In this document: positions 9,058-18,618 of the stretch, piece after piece | Layout: the number at the start of each line of letters is the position of its first letter | Position numbering within the stretch: position 1 is the stretch's first letter | Assembly (NCBI GenBank): GCA_944349415.1 | Contig: CALVMX010000007.1 | Span: forward strand, 1-46,556 | DNA from: an uncultured Clostridia bacterium | Lineage (GTDB): Bacteria > Bacillota > Clostridia > Christensenellales > UBA1242 | Reading direction: 5' to 3' | Length of the DNA: 46,556 nucleotides | Notes under the pieces: model-generated | What the model was told of the DNA's origin: nothing | The model's database searches: none | What the model saw: only the letters and a program-made list of their open reading frames with translations | Position numbers and translations under genes: made by a program

Positions 9058-9722
9058 TGGGACAAAAAGTTAATCCTATTGGACTTAGACTCGGTATCAA
9101 TAAAGATTGGCAATCAACTTGGTATGCAAGTAAACATGATTTTGCCGCAAACCTTAAAGAAGATCATGATATTCGTGAATATTTCAACAAAAAACACTCT
9201 GCTTCTGGCGTTTCTAAAATTGAAATTGAAAGAACAGAATCAAGACTTACTGTTAATATCTACACTGGAAAACCTGGTATGATTATCGGAACTAAAGGTG
9301 CAGGTATTGAGCAAATTAAAAAGGACCTTGGAAAAATAATCCGTCCTGTTAAAAACCTTTCACTCAATGTGAAAGAAATCAAAAAACCTGACCTTGATGC
9401 TCAACTCGTTGCTGACAGCATTGCTCAACAACTTGAAAAGCGTGTTCAATGGCGTCGTGCTTTAAAACAAGCTATTCAAAGAGTTATGAAAGCAGGAGCT
9501 AAAGGTTGCAAAGTTCAAGTAAGCGGTGTTATTGACGGTGCAAACACAATAGCAAGAACAGAAAAGTATATGGAAGGTTCTCTTCCACTTCATACTCTTC
9601 GTGCTGACATTGACTATGCTACTTCCGCTGCTTACACAAACTATGGTAAACTTGGCGTTAAATGCTGGATATTCAAAGGCGAAATTTTGCCAAGCAAAGC
9701 CGAGAAAGGAGGGCAAGAATAA
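9057..9722 (+). CDS. rpsC: 30S ribosomal protein S3
   Basis: A 221-residue S3, at the mRNA entry channel of the 30S subunit. [14 protein letters not shown] is the typical N-terminus. A KH domain is recognisable by [17 protein letters not shown] (about residues 77-93). The C-terminal domain includes [20 protein letters not shown] and [10 protein letters not shown]. The start is coupled to rplV (AATAATGG). GGAGG lies within the end of rplV. Confidence 0.98.
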   Translation: MGQKVNPIGLRLGINKDWQSTWYASKHDFAANLKEDHDIREYFNKKHSASGVSKIEIERTESRLTVNIYTGKPGMIIGTKGAGIEQIKKDLGKIIRPVKNLSLNVKEIKKPDLDAQLVADSIAQQLEKRVQWRRALKQAIQRVMKAGAKGCKVQVSGVIDGANTIARTEKYMEGSLPLHTLRADIDYATSAAYTNYGKLGVKCWIFKGEILPSKAEKGGQE

Positions 9723-10165
9723 TGTTAATGCCTAAAAGAGTTAAAAGAAGAAAGGTTATGCGTGGCAGAATGACTGGTAAGGCAACAAGAGGCAACACTT
9801 TAACTTTTGGGTCTTACGGAATTATTGCTACTGAGCCTTGTTGGATTAAATCTAACCAAATCGAAGCTGCTCGTATTGCTCTTACTCGTTACATCAAAAG
9901 AGGCGGTAAAGTTTGGATTAAGATTTTCCCTGATAAACCTGTAACAAAGAAACCTGCTGAAACTCGTATGGGTTCAGGTAAAGGTAATCCAGAATTCTGG
10001 GTTGCTGTTGTAAAACCAGGTAGAGTTCTTTTTGAAATTGAAGGTGTGAGTGAAGAAGTTGCTCGCGAGGCTCTTCGTCTTGCTGGACATAAACTTCCTT
10101 GCAAAGTTAAGTTCATAAAGAAAGAAACTGAAACTAACGAAGGTGGTGAGAAGAATGAAGAATGA
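9722..10165 (+). CDS. rplP: 50S ribosomal protein L16
   Basis: A 147-residue L16, which contacts A-site tRNA and the central protuberance. I chose the ATG that overlaps the rpsC stop. It gives [11 protein letters not shown], the expected L16 start, and AAAGGAGGG lies 7 nt before it; an upstream in-frame extension would run through rpsC. Family blocks are [30 protein letters not shown] and [11 protein letters not shown]. It overlaps rpmC by 11 nt and ends in TGA. Confidence 0.97.
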   Translation: MLMPKRVKRRKVMRGRMTGKATRGNTLTFGSYGIIATEPCWIKSNQIEAARIALTRYIKRGGKVWIKIFPDKPVTKKPAETRMGSGKGNPEFWVAVVKPGRVLFEIEGVSEEVAREALRLAGHKLPCKVKFIKKETETNEGGEKNEE

Positions 10166-10364
10166 AGAAATCAAAACCCTTTCTCTTGAACAGTTAAACG
10201 CAAGACTTAAAGAATTGAAAGACGAACTCTTTAATCTTCGTTTTTCACACGCGACAAGAAATCTTGCAAACCCACTTGCAATTAGAAATGTGAGAAAGGA
10301 AATCGCAAGAGTTAAAACAGCAATAAGAGAAAAAGAAATCGGAGGGAACAATGGAAACAAATAG
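10155..10364 (+). CDS. rpmC: 50S ribosomal protein L29
   Basis: A 69-residue L29, a small two-helix protein near the tunnel exit beside L23. The N-terminus [18 protein letters not shown] and [16 protein letters not shown] are typical. In-frame GTG codons at 10143 and 10146 would add four residues, but AAGGTGG at about 10140 is better placed for the ATG at 10155. It overlaps both neighbours, rplP by 11 nt and rpsQ by 14 nt. Confidence 0.95.
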   Translation: MKNEEIKTLSLEQLNARLKELKDELFNLRFSHATRNLANPLAIRNVRKEIARVKTAIREKEIGGNNGNK

Positions 10365-10611
10365 AAAACCAAGATATACACGACAAGGTGTTGTTGTTAG
10401 CGCAAGTATGGACAAAACCGTCGTTGTTAATGTTCCTTATTTAGTTAAAAATAAACAATTCGGAAAAGTCGTAAAGAAATCTAAAAAATTCAAAGCACAC
10501 GATGAAAATAATGAATGTGGTGTTGGCGATACCGTTATTATTATGGAAACTCGTCCACTTTCAAAAGATAAATATCACAGAGTTATTAAAATCGTTAAGA
10601 AAGCAGATTAA
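10351..10611 (+). CDS. rpsQ: 30S ribosomal protein S17
   Basis: An 86-residue S17, a primary 16S rRNA-binding protein with an OB fold. Visible blocks are [18 protein letters not shown] and the loop-strand region [21 protein letters not shown]. Its start lies within the end of rpmC, and GGAGGG precedes it. Confidence 0.97.
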   Translation: METNRKPRYTRQGVVVSASMDKTVVVNVPYLVKNKQFGKVVKKSKKFKAHDENNECGVGDTVIIMETRPLSKDKYHRVIKIVKKAD

Positions 10612-10622
10612 GGAGGAGAGAT

Positions 10623-10991
10623 ATGATACAACCTCAAACAAGGCTTAAAGTTGCCGACAACACAGGTGCTAAGGAAATTATGTGTATTCGCGTTTTAGGT
10701 GGTTCTTTTAGAAGAAGTGGTAACATCGGTGATGTTATTGTCGCTTCTGTTAAAAAGGCTATACCAGGCGGAAACGTTAAGAAAGGTGATGTTGTTAAGG
10801 CTGTTATTGTTAGAACAACTAAGGGCTTGAACAGAAATGATGGCTCTCATGTTCGTTTTGACGACAACGCTGCTGTTATCATTGATAACCAAAAACAACC
10901 TAAAGGCACTCGTGTGTTTGGACCTATCGCAAGAGAACTTCGTGATAAGGGCTATATGAGAATTATTTCTCTCGCTTCAGAAGTTATTTAA
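10623..10991 (+). CDS. rplN: 50S ribosomal protein L14
   Basis: A 122-residue L14, at the subunit interface and part of the site where the silencing factor RsfS binds. The signature [18 protein letters not shown] begins the protein, and [19 protein letters not shown] is near the C-terminus. The length is exactly that of the family. AAGGAGGAG lies upstream. Confidence 0.98.
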   Translation: MIQPQTRLKVADNTGAKEIMCIRVLGGSFRRSGNIGDVIVASVKKAIPGGNVKKGDVVKAVIVRTTKGLNRNDGSHVRFDDNAAVIIDNQKQPKGTRVFGPIARELRDKGYMRIISLASEVI

Positions 10992-11005
10992 AAGGAGAAC
11001 CGAAA

Positions 11006-11581
11006 ATGAAAATGACAGTTAAAAAAGGCGATAATGTTGTTGTTATTGCAGGTAAAGAGAAAGGAAAAACTGGCAAAGTATTGGAAGTTTTCCCTAAAGA
11101 TAACAGAGTTTTAGTTGACGGTGTTAATATCGTTACAAAACACAAAAAAGCAAGAACTCAACAAGAACAAAGTGCTATTATTAAGAAAACTGCACCTATT
11201 GATGCTTCAAATGTTATGGTTGTTTGCTCAGTTTGTGGTAAAGCAACAAGAGTTGCTCACAAAGAAATCGACGGAAAGAAAGTTAGAGTATGTAAAAAAT
11301 GTTCTGCTTCTCTTGACAAAGAATATGTAAAACAAACAAAGAAAGAAGCAAAGAAAAATGTAAGTGCAGATAAGAAAGACACTAAGGAAACAGCTAAAAA
11401 GACCACAAAAGCTGCTGTAAAAGAAGAAAAAGTTGTAGAGGAAAAAGTGGCTGAAAAGAAAACTGCAACAAAAGCTACAACAACAAAAAAAACTACATCT
11501 AAACCTGCTGGCGAAACTAAGAAAGCTACGACAGCAAAAACACAAAAGTCGAACACTAAAAAAACTTCGGTTGAAGGTTAA
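11006..11581 (+). CDS. rplX: 50S ribosomal protein L24 with a long basic C-terminal tail
   Basis: Residues 1-104 are a normal L24, an assembly initiator with a KOW motif (VKKGDNVVVIAGKEKGKTGKV) and a zinc ribbon of the C+ type: C74-x2-C77 and C96-x2-C99. About 87 more residues follow, made almost only of Lys, Thr, Ala and Glu (for example KKTTSKPAGETKK), with no predicted fold. Bacterial L24 is usually about 103 residues. The reading frame stays open with normal codon use and ends 11 nt before rplE, so this is a real extension rather than a frameshift. It probably reaches over the ribosome surface or binds RNA nonspecifically; this role is inferred. Confidence 0.95.
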   Translation: MKMTVKKGDNVVVIAGKEKGKTGKVLEVFPKDNRVLVDGVNIVTKHKKARTQQEQSAIIKKTAPIDASNVMVVCSVCGKATRVAHKEIDGKKVRVCKKCSASLDKEYVKQTKKEAKKNVSADKKDTKETAKKTTKAAVKEEKVVEEKVAEKKTATKATTTKKTTSKPAGETKKATTAKTQKSNTKKTSVEG

Positions 11582-11592
11582 GGTGGTGAAGA

Positions 11593-12141
11593 ATGAAAGA
11601 ACAAAATCAAACTTTAAAACGCTACAAAGAGGAAGTTGTTCCATTTCTTATGAATGAATTTAAGTATAAGAATGTTAACGAAGTTCCAAAACTTGTTAAA
11701 ATTGTTTTGAATATGGGACTTGGCGATGTTAAAGATAACTCTAAGAGTTTTAACACTGCTGTTGACGAACTTACTTTAATTGCTGGTCAAAAACCTGTTG
11801 CAACAAAAGCAAAGAAAGCTATTTCTAACTTTAAAGTGAGACAAGGTATGAAAATCGGAGCAAAAGTTACTCTTCGTGGAACAAGAATGTATGAATTCTT
11901 TGATAGACTTACCGCTATTGCTCTTCCAAGAGTAAGAGACTTCCGTGGAATTTCTGATAAATCTTTTGATGGTCGTGGAAATTATTCTATGGGTATCAAA
12001 GAACAACTTATCTTCCCAGAAATTTCTTATGACAAAGTTGAGAAGATTAGAGGCCTTGACATTTCATTTATTACAACTGCAAAAACAGACGAAGAAGCAA
12101 AAGCACTTTTAAAGGCACTTGGTTTGCCTTTTGCTAGATAG
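11593..12141 (+). CDS. rplE: 50S ribosomal protein L5
   Basis: A 182-residue L5, which binds 5S rRNA and forms the central protuberance with L18. Conserved parts are [42 protein letters not shown] and [26 protein letters not shown] precedes the ATG. rpsZ follows after 8 nt. Confidence 0.98.
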   Translation: MKEQNQTLKRYKEEVVPFLMNEFKYKNVNEVPKLVKIVLNMGLGDVKDNSKSFNTAVDELTLIAGQKPVATKAKKAISNFKVRQGMKIGAKVTLRGTRMYEFFDRLTAIALPRVRDFRGISDKSFDGRGNYSMGIKEQLIFPEISYDKVEKIRGLDISFITTAKTDEEAKALLKALGLPFAR

Positions 12142-12149
12142 GAGGAATT

Positions 12150-12335
12150 ATGGCAAAGAAATCATTAATTGCAAAGCAACAAAAAACTCAAAAATACAAA
12201 ACTAGACAATATACTCGTTGCTCAATTTGCGGAAGACCTCATTCTGTTTTAAGAAAATATGGTATTTGCAGAATTTGTTTTAGAGAAATGGCTAATCGCG
12301 GGGAAATCCCTGGCGTTAAAAAGTCAAGTTGGTAA
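12150..12335 (+). CDS. rpsZ: 30S ribosomal protein S14, zinc-binding type Z
   Basis: A 61-residue S14 of the short Gram-positive form. Two CxxC pairs (CSICGRPH and CRICFREMA) form the zinc site that identifies the C+ type, rather than the longer zinc-free paralogue made under zinc starvation. It acts in assembly of the 30S head. GGAGG lies upstream. An overlapping frame continues into rpsH but is not its true start. Confidence 0.98.
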   Translation: MAKKSLIAKQQKTQKYKTRQYTRCSICGRPHSVLRKYGICRICFREMANRGEIPGVKKSSW

Positions 12336-12345
12336 GGAGGGAATT

Positions 12346-12744
12346 ATGTTAAGTACAGACCCAATTGCAGATATGTTAACTAGAATCCGTAATGCTATTT
12401 CAGCAAAACATAAAACTGTTACAGTTCCTGCATCAAAAGAAAAAATTGCTATTGCTAAAATTCTTCTTGAAGAAGGATATATTGTGAGCTATGATTTAGT
12501 CGATAACGGTAAGTTTAAAGATATTGAAATCACCATCAAGTATGATGAAGAAGGTCAAAGCGTTATTCAAGGACTTAAGAGAATTTCAAAACCTGGTCTT
12601 CGCATCTACTCAAATAAAGAAAATCTTCCAAAGGTTATAAGCGGACTTGGCATTGCCATTATCTCAACAAACAAAGGAATTGTAACTGATAAAGTTGCTC
12701 GTTCTTTGAATGTTGGTGGCGAAGTGCTCGCTTATGTTTGGTAA
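12346..12744 (+). CDS. rpsH: 30S ribosomal protein S8
   Basis: A 132-residue S8, a central-domain 16S rRNA-binding protein. In other bacteria it represses translation of the spc operon. The ATG was chosen because [17 protein letters not shown] is the conserved N-terminus and AAGGAGGG lies before it; a longer in-frame start would lie inside rpsZ. The C-terminal block [18 protein letters not shown] is diagnostic. Confidence 0.98.
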   Translation: MLSTDPIADMLTRIRNAISAKHKTVTVPASKEKIAIAKILLEEGYIVSYDLVDNGKFKDIEITIKYDEEGQSVIQGLKRISKPGLRIYSNKENLPKVISGLGIAIISTNKGIVTDKVARSLNVGGEVLAYVW

Positions 12745-12756
12745 GGAGGCGAGATT

Positions 12757-13296
12757 ATGTCAAGAATAGGAAATAAACCTGTTAAACTTGAAGGTGCAAC
12801 CTTTGAGAGAAATGGTAACATTGTTACAGTTTCTGGAACTAAAGGAACTTTAAAACAAGAAATCGACAAAAACATTAAAACAGAAGTGAAGGACGGAGAA
12901 GTTCATTTCACATATGACAAAGAAGAACTCAACGCAAAGCAAGGACTCGCTAGAGCACTTGTTCACAATATGGTTATTGGTGTGACAAAGGGCTGGAGCA
13001 AAAAACTTATCGTTGCTGGCGTTGGTTATAAAGCACAGGTTTCTGGTAAGAAACTTACATTAGGACTTGGTTATTCTCATCAAATTGAAATGGAAATTCC
13101 TGAGGATATTCAAGTTACCTGTCCATCAGTTACCGAAATTTTAGTTAGCGGAGCTGACAGACAAAGAGTTGGACAATTTTGTGCCAATGTTATGAAGAAA
13201 AGACCTTATGAACCATATCACGGTTATGGCATCCACGTTGATGGTGCTCACCTTGTTAGAAAGGTTGGAAAGACCGCTGGTAAAGGTAAGAAGTAG
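12757..13296 (+). CDS. rplF: 50S ribosomal protein L6
   Basis: A 179-residue L6, near the sarcin-ricin loop, made of two homologous alpha/beta domains. Visible blocks are MSRIGNKPV at the start, [20 protein letters not shown] at about residues 87-106, and RRPYEP-like [14 protein letters not shown] near the end. AAGGAGG precedes it. Confidence 0.98.
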   Translation: MSRIGNKPVKLEGATFERNGNIVTVSGTKGTLKQEIDKNIKTEVKDGEVHFTYDKEELNAKQGLARALVHNMVIGVTKGWSKKLIVAGVGYKAQVSGKKLTLGLGYSHQIEMEIPEDIQVTCPSVTEILVSGADRQRVGQFCANVMKKRPYEPYHGYGIHVDGAHLVRKVGKTAGKGKK

Positions 13297-13307
13297 GAGG
13301 AGAGGAA

Positions 13308-13676
13308 ATGATTACTGTTAATGATAAAAATAAAGACAGAGTTATTCGTCATAAAAGAGTAAGAAAAAACCTTTCTGGAACAGCTGAGAGACCAAGACTT
13401 TGCGTTTACAGAAGTTTATCTAACATCTATGCTCAAATTATCGATGACGAAAAGGGTGTTACTCTTGTTTCTGCTTCTACTCTTGATAAAGAGGTTGCTG
13501 AACAATTAAAAGGCAAAAATAAAACTGAACAAGCAAGACTTGTTGGAGAAATTATCGGTAAAAGAGCAATTGCTAAGAAAATTAAAGCTGTTGTTTTTGA
13601 TAGAGGTGGATACCTTTACACAGGCAGAGTTCAAGCAGTTGCTGACGGTGCTAGAAGTGCCGGTTTGGAATTTTAG
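13308..13676 (+). CDS. rplR: 50S ribosomal protein L18
   Basis: A 122-residue L18, a 5S rRNA-binding protein of the central protuberance. Conserved elements are [20 protein letters not shown], the YAQIIDD strand and the C-terminal [31 protein letters not shown] lies upstream. Confidence 0.98.
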   Translation: MITVNDKNKDRVIRHKRVRKNLSGTAERPRLCVYRSLSNIYAQIIDDEKGVTLVSASTLDKEVAEQLKGKNKTEQARLVGEIIGKRAIAKKIKAVVFDRGGYLYTGRVQAVADGARSAGLEF

Positions 13677-13685
13677 GAGGAAGTG

Positions 13686-14231
13686 ATGGCTGAAGAAATT
13701 AAGAAAAGTAAACAAGATAAACCTCAAAAACCACGTCGCGAAAAACCTGTTAAAATTGACGATGGCTTAGACAAAAGACTTGTTTCTGTAAGAAGAGTTA
13801 GCAAAACCGTTAAAGGTGGAAGAACTATGCACTTCTCCGCTCTTGTTGTTATCGGTGATGGCAAGGGAAATGTTGGAATGGGAATTGGTAAAGCTGCAGA
13901 AGTTCCAAACGCTATTGACAAGGCAACAGTTGTTGCTAAGAAAAACATGAAAAAGATTTCTCTTAACGAAAACACAATACCTCACGAAACAGTAGGAAAA
14001 TTTAGTTCAACAAAAGTTTTAATGATCCCTGCTGAAGAAGGTCACGGAGTTATTGCTGGTGGCGCTGCTCGTGCGGTTTTGGAAGTTGCTGGTGTTAAAA
14101 ACATTGTGACCAAAATTCATGGTTCAACTAATAGAATAAATGTTGTTAAAGCAACAATTAATGGTCTTACCGGACTTAAAACAAGAGAAGAAATCGCTTC
14201 TCGTCGTGGTAAGAAACCAGAAGAGATTTAA
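13686..14231 (+). CDS. rpsE: 30S ribosomal protein S5
   Basis: A 181-residue S5, involved in decoding accuracy and mRNA unwinding at the entry channel. A double-stranded-RNA-binding-like N-domain is seen around [20 protein letters not shown], and the C-domain around [15 protein letters not shown]. The first 30 residues form a charged Lys/Pro/Arg-rich tail. A GTG at 13683 is in frame but only 2 nt from AGGAGG, so the ATG at 13686 is preferred. Confidence 0.97.
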   Translation: MAEEIKKSKQDKPQKPRREKPVKIDDGLDKRLVSVRRVSKTVKGGRTMHFSALVVIGDGKGNVGMGIGKAAEVPNAIDKATVVAKKNMKKISLNENTIPHETVGKFSSTKVLMIPAEEGHGVIAGGAARAVLEVAGVKNIVTKIHGSTNRINVVKATINGLTGLKTREEIASRRGKKPEEI

Positions 14232-14245
14232 GCGGAGGTGAAAAA

Positions 14246-14434
14246 ATGAGTAAACAAAAAACATTGAAAGTCACCTATGTGAGAAGTGCTATTGGTTACA
14301 ATAAAAATCAAATGAAAATCTTAGAGGCACTCGGTTTTAAGAAACTACATCAAACAAGAGTTCTTCCTGATAATCCTTCTATTCGTGGAAGTTTATATCA
14401 TGTTAGACACCTTGTTGAAGTTGTAGAAGAGTAA
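14246..14434 (+). CDS. rpmD: 50S ribosomal protein L30
   Basis: A 62-residue L30, a small peripheral 50S protein. [24 protein letters not shown] and [19 protein letters not shown] match the family over the whole length. GGAGGTG precedes the ATG, and rplO follows after 10 nt. Confidence 0.97.
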   Translation: MSKQKTLKVTYVRSAIGYNKNQMKILEALGFKKLHQTRVLPDNPSIRGSLYHVRHLVEVVEE

Positions 14435-14444
14435 GGAGAAAGTT

Positions 14445-14894
14445 ATGAAGTTAGAAAATCTTAAACCAGCAGAAGGCGCTACAACAAAAAAGGTTAGAGT
14501 TGGCCGTGGTATCGGTTCCGGTATTGGTAAAACAAGTGGAAAAGGACACAAAGGTCAATGGGCTAGAAGTGGTGGCGGTGTTAAACCTGGATTTGAAGGT
14601 GGAAACATCCCTATGATTAGAAAATTGCCTATTCGTGGTTTCAATAACTACAATTATCGCAAAAACTATTCAATAGTTAATGTCGGCGACCTTGAAATTT
14701 TTGAGCCTAACACTGTTATTACCGAAGAACTCTTATATGAAACAAGAGTTGTTGGTAAACGTATGCCATATGGTCTTAAAGTTCTTGGAAATGGCGAAAT
14801 TACTAAACCTTTAACTGTTAAAGCTAAAAAGGCTACTAAATCTGCAATAGAAAAAATTGAAAAAGCGGGTGGAAAAATCGAAATAGAGGAGTAA
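14445..14894 (+). CDS. rplO: 50S ribosomal protein L15
   Basis: A 149-residue L15, a late-assembling 50S protein. The glycine-rich N-terminal extension [18 protein letters not shown] and the following [20 protein letters not shown] are diagnostic. The stop is 3 nt before secY, whose ribosome-binding site lies in the end of rplO (GAGGAG), so secY translation is likely coupled. Confidence 0.98.
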   Translation: MKLENLKPAEGATTKKVRVGRGIGSGIGKTSGKGHKGQWARSGGGVKPGFEGGNIPMIRKLPIRGFNNYNYRKNYSIVNVGDLEIFEPNTVITEELLYETRVVGKRMPYGLKVLGNGEITKPLTVKAKKATKSAIEKIEKAGGKIEIEE

Positions 14895-14897
14895 TTT

Positions 14898-16199
14898 ATG
14901 TTTAAAACTCTTGTTAATGCTTTTAAAGTAAAAGATATCAGAAAGAAACTTCTTATTGTGCTTGGGCTTATTCTTATCTACAGAGTAGGCTGTGCCATTG
15001 TTTGTCCAGGATTTAATCTTGCAGACGAAATAGCAGACGAAACAACAGGAACAACTTTCTTTTCACTTATGAATATGCTGTCAGGTAATGCGCTGGCGAA
15101 TGGTTCAATTTTGGCTCTTGGTGTTTCACCTTATATCACAGCCTCGATTGTTATTCAACTTTTGACAGTTGCAATTCCTGCACTTGAAAGAGTTGCAAAA
15201 CAAGGTGAGGATGGTAAGAAAAAAATGCAGTTCTATACTCGTATTACTGCTCTTGTATTGGCGCTTGCTCAAGCTATTGGTATCGTTGTTTCATATTCAA
15301 GTGCTATTGATACAACAATTCTTAATATGCCTACATGGCTCATTGGCTGTGGTATTGTGTTAATTTTGACCGCAGGTGCAATGTTCACAGTTTGGATAGG
15401 CGAGAAAATCACACAACTTAATGTTGTTGGAAGTGGTATGAGCTTACTTATCTTTGTTGGTATTATTGCTTCATCTGCTTCTGGAATTTCCACTGCGATT
15501 CAACAAGTTGGTGAAGATATCAACAACCTTTGGATGATTATTATCTATGTTGTTGCTCTTGTTCTTATCTTTGGTTTTATCGTTTTTATGGATTCCAGCG
15601 AAAGAAGAATACCTGTAAGTTATGCAAAACAAATTAAGGGAAGGAAAATGTATGGCGGGCAAGATACTTATATTCCTGTTAAAGTAAATAGTTCGGGAGT
15701 TATGCCTATCATCTTTGCAACTTCATTAATCACTCTTCCACAATTAATTATCAGTATGTTCTGGCCGGAATCTGAAGCTATGGTTTGGTATCAAACATGG
15801 CTGGGAACAGACTCGTGGGTATACATTGTTATTTTAGCACTATTAATTTTTGCTTTTGCTTTCTTCTATTCAATGATTACCTTTGATACCAATGATATTT
15901 CACGGCGACTGCAACAGCAAGGCGGATTTATTAAAGGTATAAGACCGGGAAGAGAAACTTCGGATTATTTGAAGAAAATATCGAAACGTATTACACTTTT
16001 TGGTGCTTTCTTCCTAGCAATTATTGCACTTATTCCAAGTTTAGCATTCAAAATAATATCTGATAATTTGATTATGACAACGCTTATAAACGCATTCAGC
16101 ACAACTGGACTTATGATTATGGTTTCGGTTGCACTGGAATTTGACAAAAATCTTGAGGCACAAATGTATATGAGAAACTATAAAGGCTTTTTAGACTAA
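14898..16199 (+). CDS. secY: Protein translocase subunit SecY
   Basis: A 433-residue SecY with ten membrane helices, the central channel of the Sec translocon with SecE and SecG. The N-terminus FKVKDIRKKLLIVLGLILIY, the plug region, and the cytoplasmic loop GFIKGIRPGRETSDYLKKI with its conserved arginines that dock SecA and the ribosome are all visible. It is expressed with the ribosomal genes, as in nearly all bacteria. Confidence 0.98.
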   Translation: MFKTLVNAFKVKDIRKKLLIVLGLILIYRVGCAIVCPGFNLADEIADETTGTTFFSLMNMLSGNALANGSILALGVSPYITASIVIQLLTVAIPALERVAKQGEDGKKKMQFYTRITALVLALAQAIGIVVSYSSAIDTTILNMPTWLIGCGIVLILTAGAMFTVWIGEKITQLNVVGSGMSLLIFVGIIASSASGISTAIQQVGEDINNLWMIIIYVVALVLIFGFIVFMDSSERRIPVSYAKQIKGRKMYGGQDTYIPVKVNSSGVMPIIFATSLITLPQLIISMFWPESEAMVWYQTWLGTDSWVYIVILALLIFAFAFFYSMITFDTNDISRRLQQQGGFIKGIRPGRETSDYLKKISKRITLFGAFFLAIIALIPSLAFKIISDNLIMTTLINAFSTTGLMIMVSVALEFDKNLEAQMYMRNYKGFLD

Positions 16200-16219
16200 A
16201 AAGTTAAAGAGAGGTATTT

Positions 16220-16843
16220 ATGAAAATCATATTACTTGGAGCACCATTTTCTGGGAAAGGGACTCTTGCAAGAAATATTATGAAAGACTTTGATGTTGTT
16301 CAAATTTCTACGGGAGACCTTTTCCGTGAAAATATAAAAAATGGCACAGAAGTTGGAAACTTGGCTAAATCTTATATGGACAAGGGCGAACTTGTGCCAG
16401 ATGAAGTAACTATCAAAATGCTCGCAGAGCGAATTAAAAAAGATGACTGCAAAAAAGGTTTCATTTTGGACGGCTTCCCAAGAAGCATCGCTCAAGCTGA
16501 AGCTTTAAAGACAATTACAGACATTGACGCAGTTATTGAATTGGACGTTCCGCTTGACGAAATCAAGCGCCGTTGCGTAGGTAGAAGAATATGTTCTAAA
16601 TGTGGTGAAATTTATAACACTTCCACTTACGATAAATCCACATGTCAAAAATGTGGGGCACCATTGTTCCAAAGAGATGACGATAATCTGGAAACAATTA
16701 CACTTCGTCTGGAAGTTTATGAAAAAACTACCGCACCACTCATAAACTTCTACGCTGACAAGTTGTTTGTTGCTAAAGGTTCTGAAAAAGGACCAGAGGA
16801 AACATACAAACCTGTTAAAACTTTTTTAGAGGGGTTAAAATAA
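16220..16843 (+). CDS. adk: Adenylate kinase
   Basis: A 207-residue cytoplasmic kinase for ATP + AMP = 2 ADP. The P-loop is GAPFSGKGT, where the usual GAPGAGKGT has Phe-Ser; the lysine, glycine and threonine that hold phosphate are kept. AMP-site residues are in STGDLFR and LDGFPRSIAQAE. The LID carries a four-cysteine zinc site (CSKCG and CQKCG), normal for Gram-positive enzymes. The C-terminus is slightly shorter than the 214-217 residues usual for long forms. It overlaps map by one base. Confidence 0.97.
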   Translation: MKIILLGAPFSGKGTLARNIMKDFDVVQISTGDLFRENIKNGTEVGNLAKSYMDKGELVPDEVTIKMLAERIKKDDCKKGFILDGFPRSIAQAEALKTITDIDAVIELDVPLDEIKRRCVGRRICSKCGEIYNTSTYDKSTCQKCGAPLFQRDDDNLETITLRLEVYEKTTAPLINFYADKLFVAKGSEKGPEETYKPVKTFLEGLK

Positions 16844-17628
16844 TGCTACAAAAAACTCCTGCCGAAATTGTCCTTATCAAAAAGGCTTGTGAAATCACTC
16901 GTGATGCCTTGAAACTTGCAAAATCAATGATAAAAGAAGGAATTTCCACTTTTGATATTGACAAATCGATAGAAAAGTTTATAATAGATAGTGGTGGTTC
17001 TGCTCCTTGCATAGGCTACATGGGATATCCTGCTGCCTCTTGCATCTCAGTCAACGACACTGTCGTTCACGGTATTCCGAGCAAAGATATCATTTTAAAG
17101 AAAGGCGATATTGTCAGTGTGGACATTGTTGCATCTTATAAAGGATATTGCGGAGATGCTACGAGAACATTTTGTGTTGGAAAAGTAGATGCAGAGAAAG
17201 AGAAACTTGTTCGTGTCACCAAAGAATGTTTTTTCAAAGGTATTGAAAATGCACGAGTTGGCGACCGAATTGGGAAAATCTCATCAGCCATTCAACACCA
17301 TGCTGAAAGTAACGGATTTTCGGTTGTTCGTGAACTTACAGGGCATGGAATAGGAAAGAAAATGCACGAGTCTCCAGAAGTTTTAAACTATGGAAAAGAA
17401 ACTGACGGCGCGGTTATAAAAGAAAACATGACCATTGCCATTGAGCCGATGATAAACGCTGGGAAGAAAGAAATTTATGTTCTTCCAGACGGCTGGGGCG
17501 TTAAAACTCGCGATGGCAAGCCTGCAGCACACTATGAGAACACTGTGCTTTTCACTGCAAGCGGAGTGGAAGTCTTGACCTTAGAGGAGGATGATGAATA
17601 TTATGCAAAATATCGTCCAAAAGGGTGA
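16843..17628 (+). CDS. map: Methionine aminopeptidase, type I
   Basis: A 261-residue dinuclear metalloprotease that removes N-terminal methionine from new proteins. The metal-ligand motifs are VSVDIVASYKGYCGDATRTF (two aspartates), ELTGHGIGKKMHESP (histidine), IAIEPMIN (glutamate) and the C-terminal YENTVLF (glutamate). The start overlaps the adk stop (TAATG). The C-terminal 15 residues are a charged tail that overlaps the next gene. Confidence 0.97.
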   Translation: MLQKTPAEIVLIKKACEITRDALKLAKSMIKEGISTFDIDKSIEKFIIDSGGSAPCIGYMGYPAASCISVNDTVVHGIPSKDIILKKGDIVSVDIVASYKGYCGDATRTFCVGKVDAEKEKLVRVTKECFFKGIENARVGDRIGKISSAIQHHAESNGFSVVRELTGHGIGKKMHESPEVLNYGKETDGAVIKENMTIAIEPMINAGKKEIYVLPDGWGVKTRDGKPAAHYENTVLFTASGVEVLTLEEDDEYYAKYRPKG

Positions 17629-17884
17629 TGTGGTGATAGCCACTGCTGGCAAAGAGAAAAACAATTTGTTCGTTGTTATAGAAAAAGACGAAAAATATTG
17701 TTTTCTTGTTGATGGCAAAAGACTTAAAACTATAAAACCGAAGAAAAAAAGCCTTAAACATGTCCAAAGGGCTTCAAAAACACCTTTTCCTATGGAAAGG
17801 TTAACAGGACAAGAAAAAGACAACGCGGAAATTCGAAAATTTTTAAAGGAGAGAAGTGATTATGTCAAAACAAGATGTCATTGA
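17603..17884 (+). CDS. KOW-domain RNA-binding protein (RPL14e-like)
   Basis: A 93-residue protein with a KOW-type beta domain ([22 protein letters not shown], residues about 6-27) and a basic middle part ([16 protein letters not shown]). Small proteins of this kind lie between map and infA in many Clostridia; they are thought to bind ribosomal RNA, but the role is not settled. Start choice is uncertain: ATG codons at 17591, 17594 and 17603 are in frame, and GAGGAGG at 17584-17590 suits the last best. It overlaps map by 26 nt and infA by 23 nt. Confidence 0.85.
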   Translation: MQNIVQKGDVVIATAGKEKNNLFVVIEKDEKYCFLVDGKRLKTIKPKKKSLKHVQRASKTPFPMERLTGQEKDNAEIRKFLKERSDYVKTRCH

Positions 17885-18083
17885 ATTTGAAGGAGTGGTT
17901 ACTGAAGTTTTACCAAGTATGACTTTTAAGGTTACTCTTTCTAATGGGCATGTGATTACTGCCTACATTTCGGGCAAGCTTAGACAAAACTTCATTCGCA
18001 TTATTGAAGGCGACAAAGTAAAAATTGAGATGAGTCCGTATGACCTCTCGAAAGGTCGGATAACTTGGAGAGAAAAAGGTTAA
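17862..18083 (+). CDS. infA: Translation initiation factor IF-1
   Basis: A 73-residue OB-fold factor that blocks the ribosomal A site during initiation. [18 protein letters not shown] and the C-terminal [18 protein letters not shown] are diagnostic, and the length is typical. A GTG at 17856 is in frame but the ATG fits the family and the AAGGAGAG site. It is encoded together with S13, S11, S4 and alpha, as in most Firmicutes. Confidence 0.98.
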   Translation: MSKQDVIEFEGVVTEVLPSMTFKVTLSNGHVITAYISGKLRQNFIRIIEGDKVKIEMSPYDLSKGRITWREKG

Positions 18084-18096
18084 AAAGGAGATTAAA

Positions 18097-18213
18097 ATGA
18101 AAGTCAGAGCATCGGTTAAACCAATGTGTGATAAATGCAAAGTTATCAAAAGAGATGGAAAAGTTATGGTTATTTGTTCAAAGAGCAAAAAACATAAACA
18201 AACACAAGGTTAA
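18097..18213 (+). CDS. rpmJ: 50S ribosomal protein L36
   Basis: A 38-residue zinc protein of the 50S subunit, easily missed because of its size. It begins [19 protein letters not shown] and has the zinc ligands C11, C14, C27 and H33, so it is the C+ form. AAAAGGAG lies 6 nt before the ATG. It is 13 nt after infA and 17 nt before rpsM, the standard place. Confidence 0.97.
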   Translation: MKVRASVKPMCDKCKVIKRDGKVMVICSKSKKHKQTQG

Positions 18214-18230
18214 AAAGGAGATTATAGAAA

Positions 18231-18608
18231 ATGGCAAGAATTGCTGGTGTTGACCTTCCAAACGACAAAAGATTGGAATATGGCTTAACTTATATTTATG
18301 GTATTGGTCCAAAAACTTCTCGCGAAATCTGCGAAAAAACTGGAATTTCTATGGATATTCGTGTTAAAGATTTGTCAGAAGACCAAGTTGCTAAACTTCG
18401 TTCCTATATTGAAAATCAACTTATCGTTGAAGGTGAACTTAAATCAAAAGTAAGTATGAATATCAAGAAGTTAAACGAAATTGGTTGCTATCGTGGTATT
18501 CGTCATCGTAAGGGATTACCTGTTCGCGGACAAAACACTAAGAATAATTCTAGAACTAGAAAAGGTCCAAAGAAAATCGTAAGTGGTAGTTCTAAGAAGG
18601 GTAAATAA
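18231..18608 (+). CDS. rpsM: 30S ribosomal protein S13
   Basis: A 125-residue S13, in the 30S head, contacting P-site tRNA and forming inter-subunit bridges. [25 protein letters not shown] start, a helix-two-turn-helix region around [17 protein letters not shown], and the basic tail [20 protein letters not shown] are all present. AAAAGGAG lies upstream. Confidence 0.98.
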   Translation: MARIAGVDLPNDKRLEYGLTYIYGIGPKTSREICEKTGISMDIRVKDLSEDQVAKLRSYIENQLIVEGELKSKVSMNIKKLNEIGCYRGIRHRKGLPVRGQNTKNNSRTRKGPKKIVSGSSKKGK

Positions 18609-18618
18609 GAGGTAAATT

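Noticed and set aside
9662..9721. N-terminal extension of rplP by 20 residues
   Set aside because: It would lie wholly inside rpsC; the ATG at 9722 gives the conserved L16 start and has a good ribosome-binding site.
10143..10157. GTG start for rpmC
   Set aside because: It would overlap its own ribosome-binding site; the ATG at 10155 matches the family N-terminus.
11228..11644. Long open frames on the minus strand opposite rplX
   Set aside because: They come from the Lys/Thr/Ala-rich tail codons read backwards; composition is Phe/Ser/Cys-rich and there is no ribosome-binding site.
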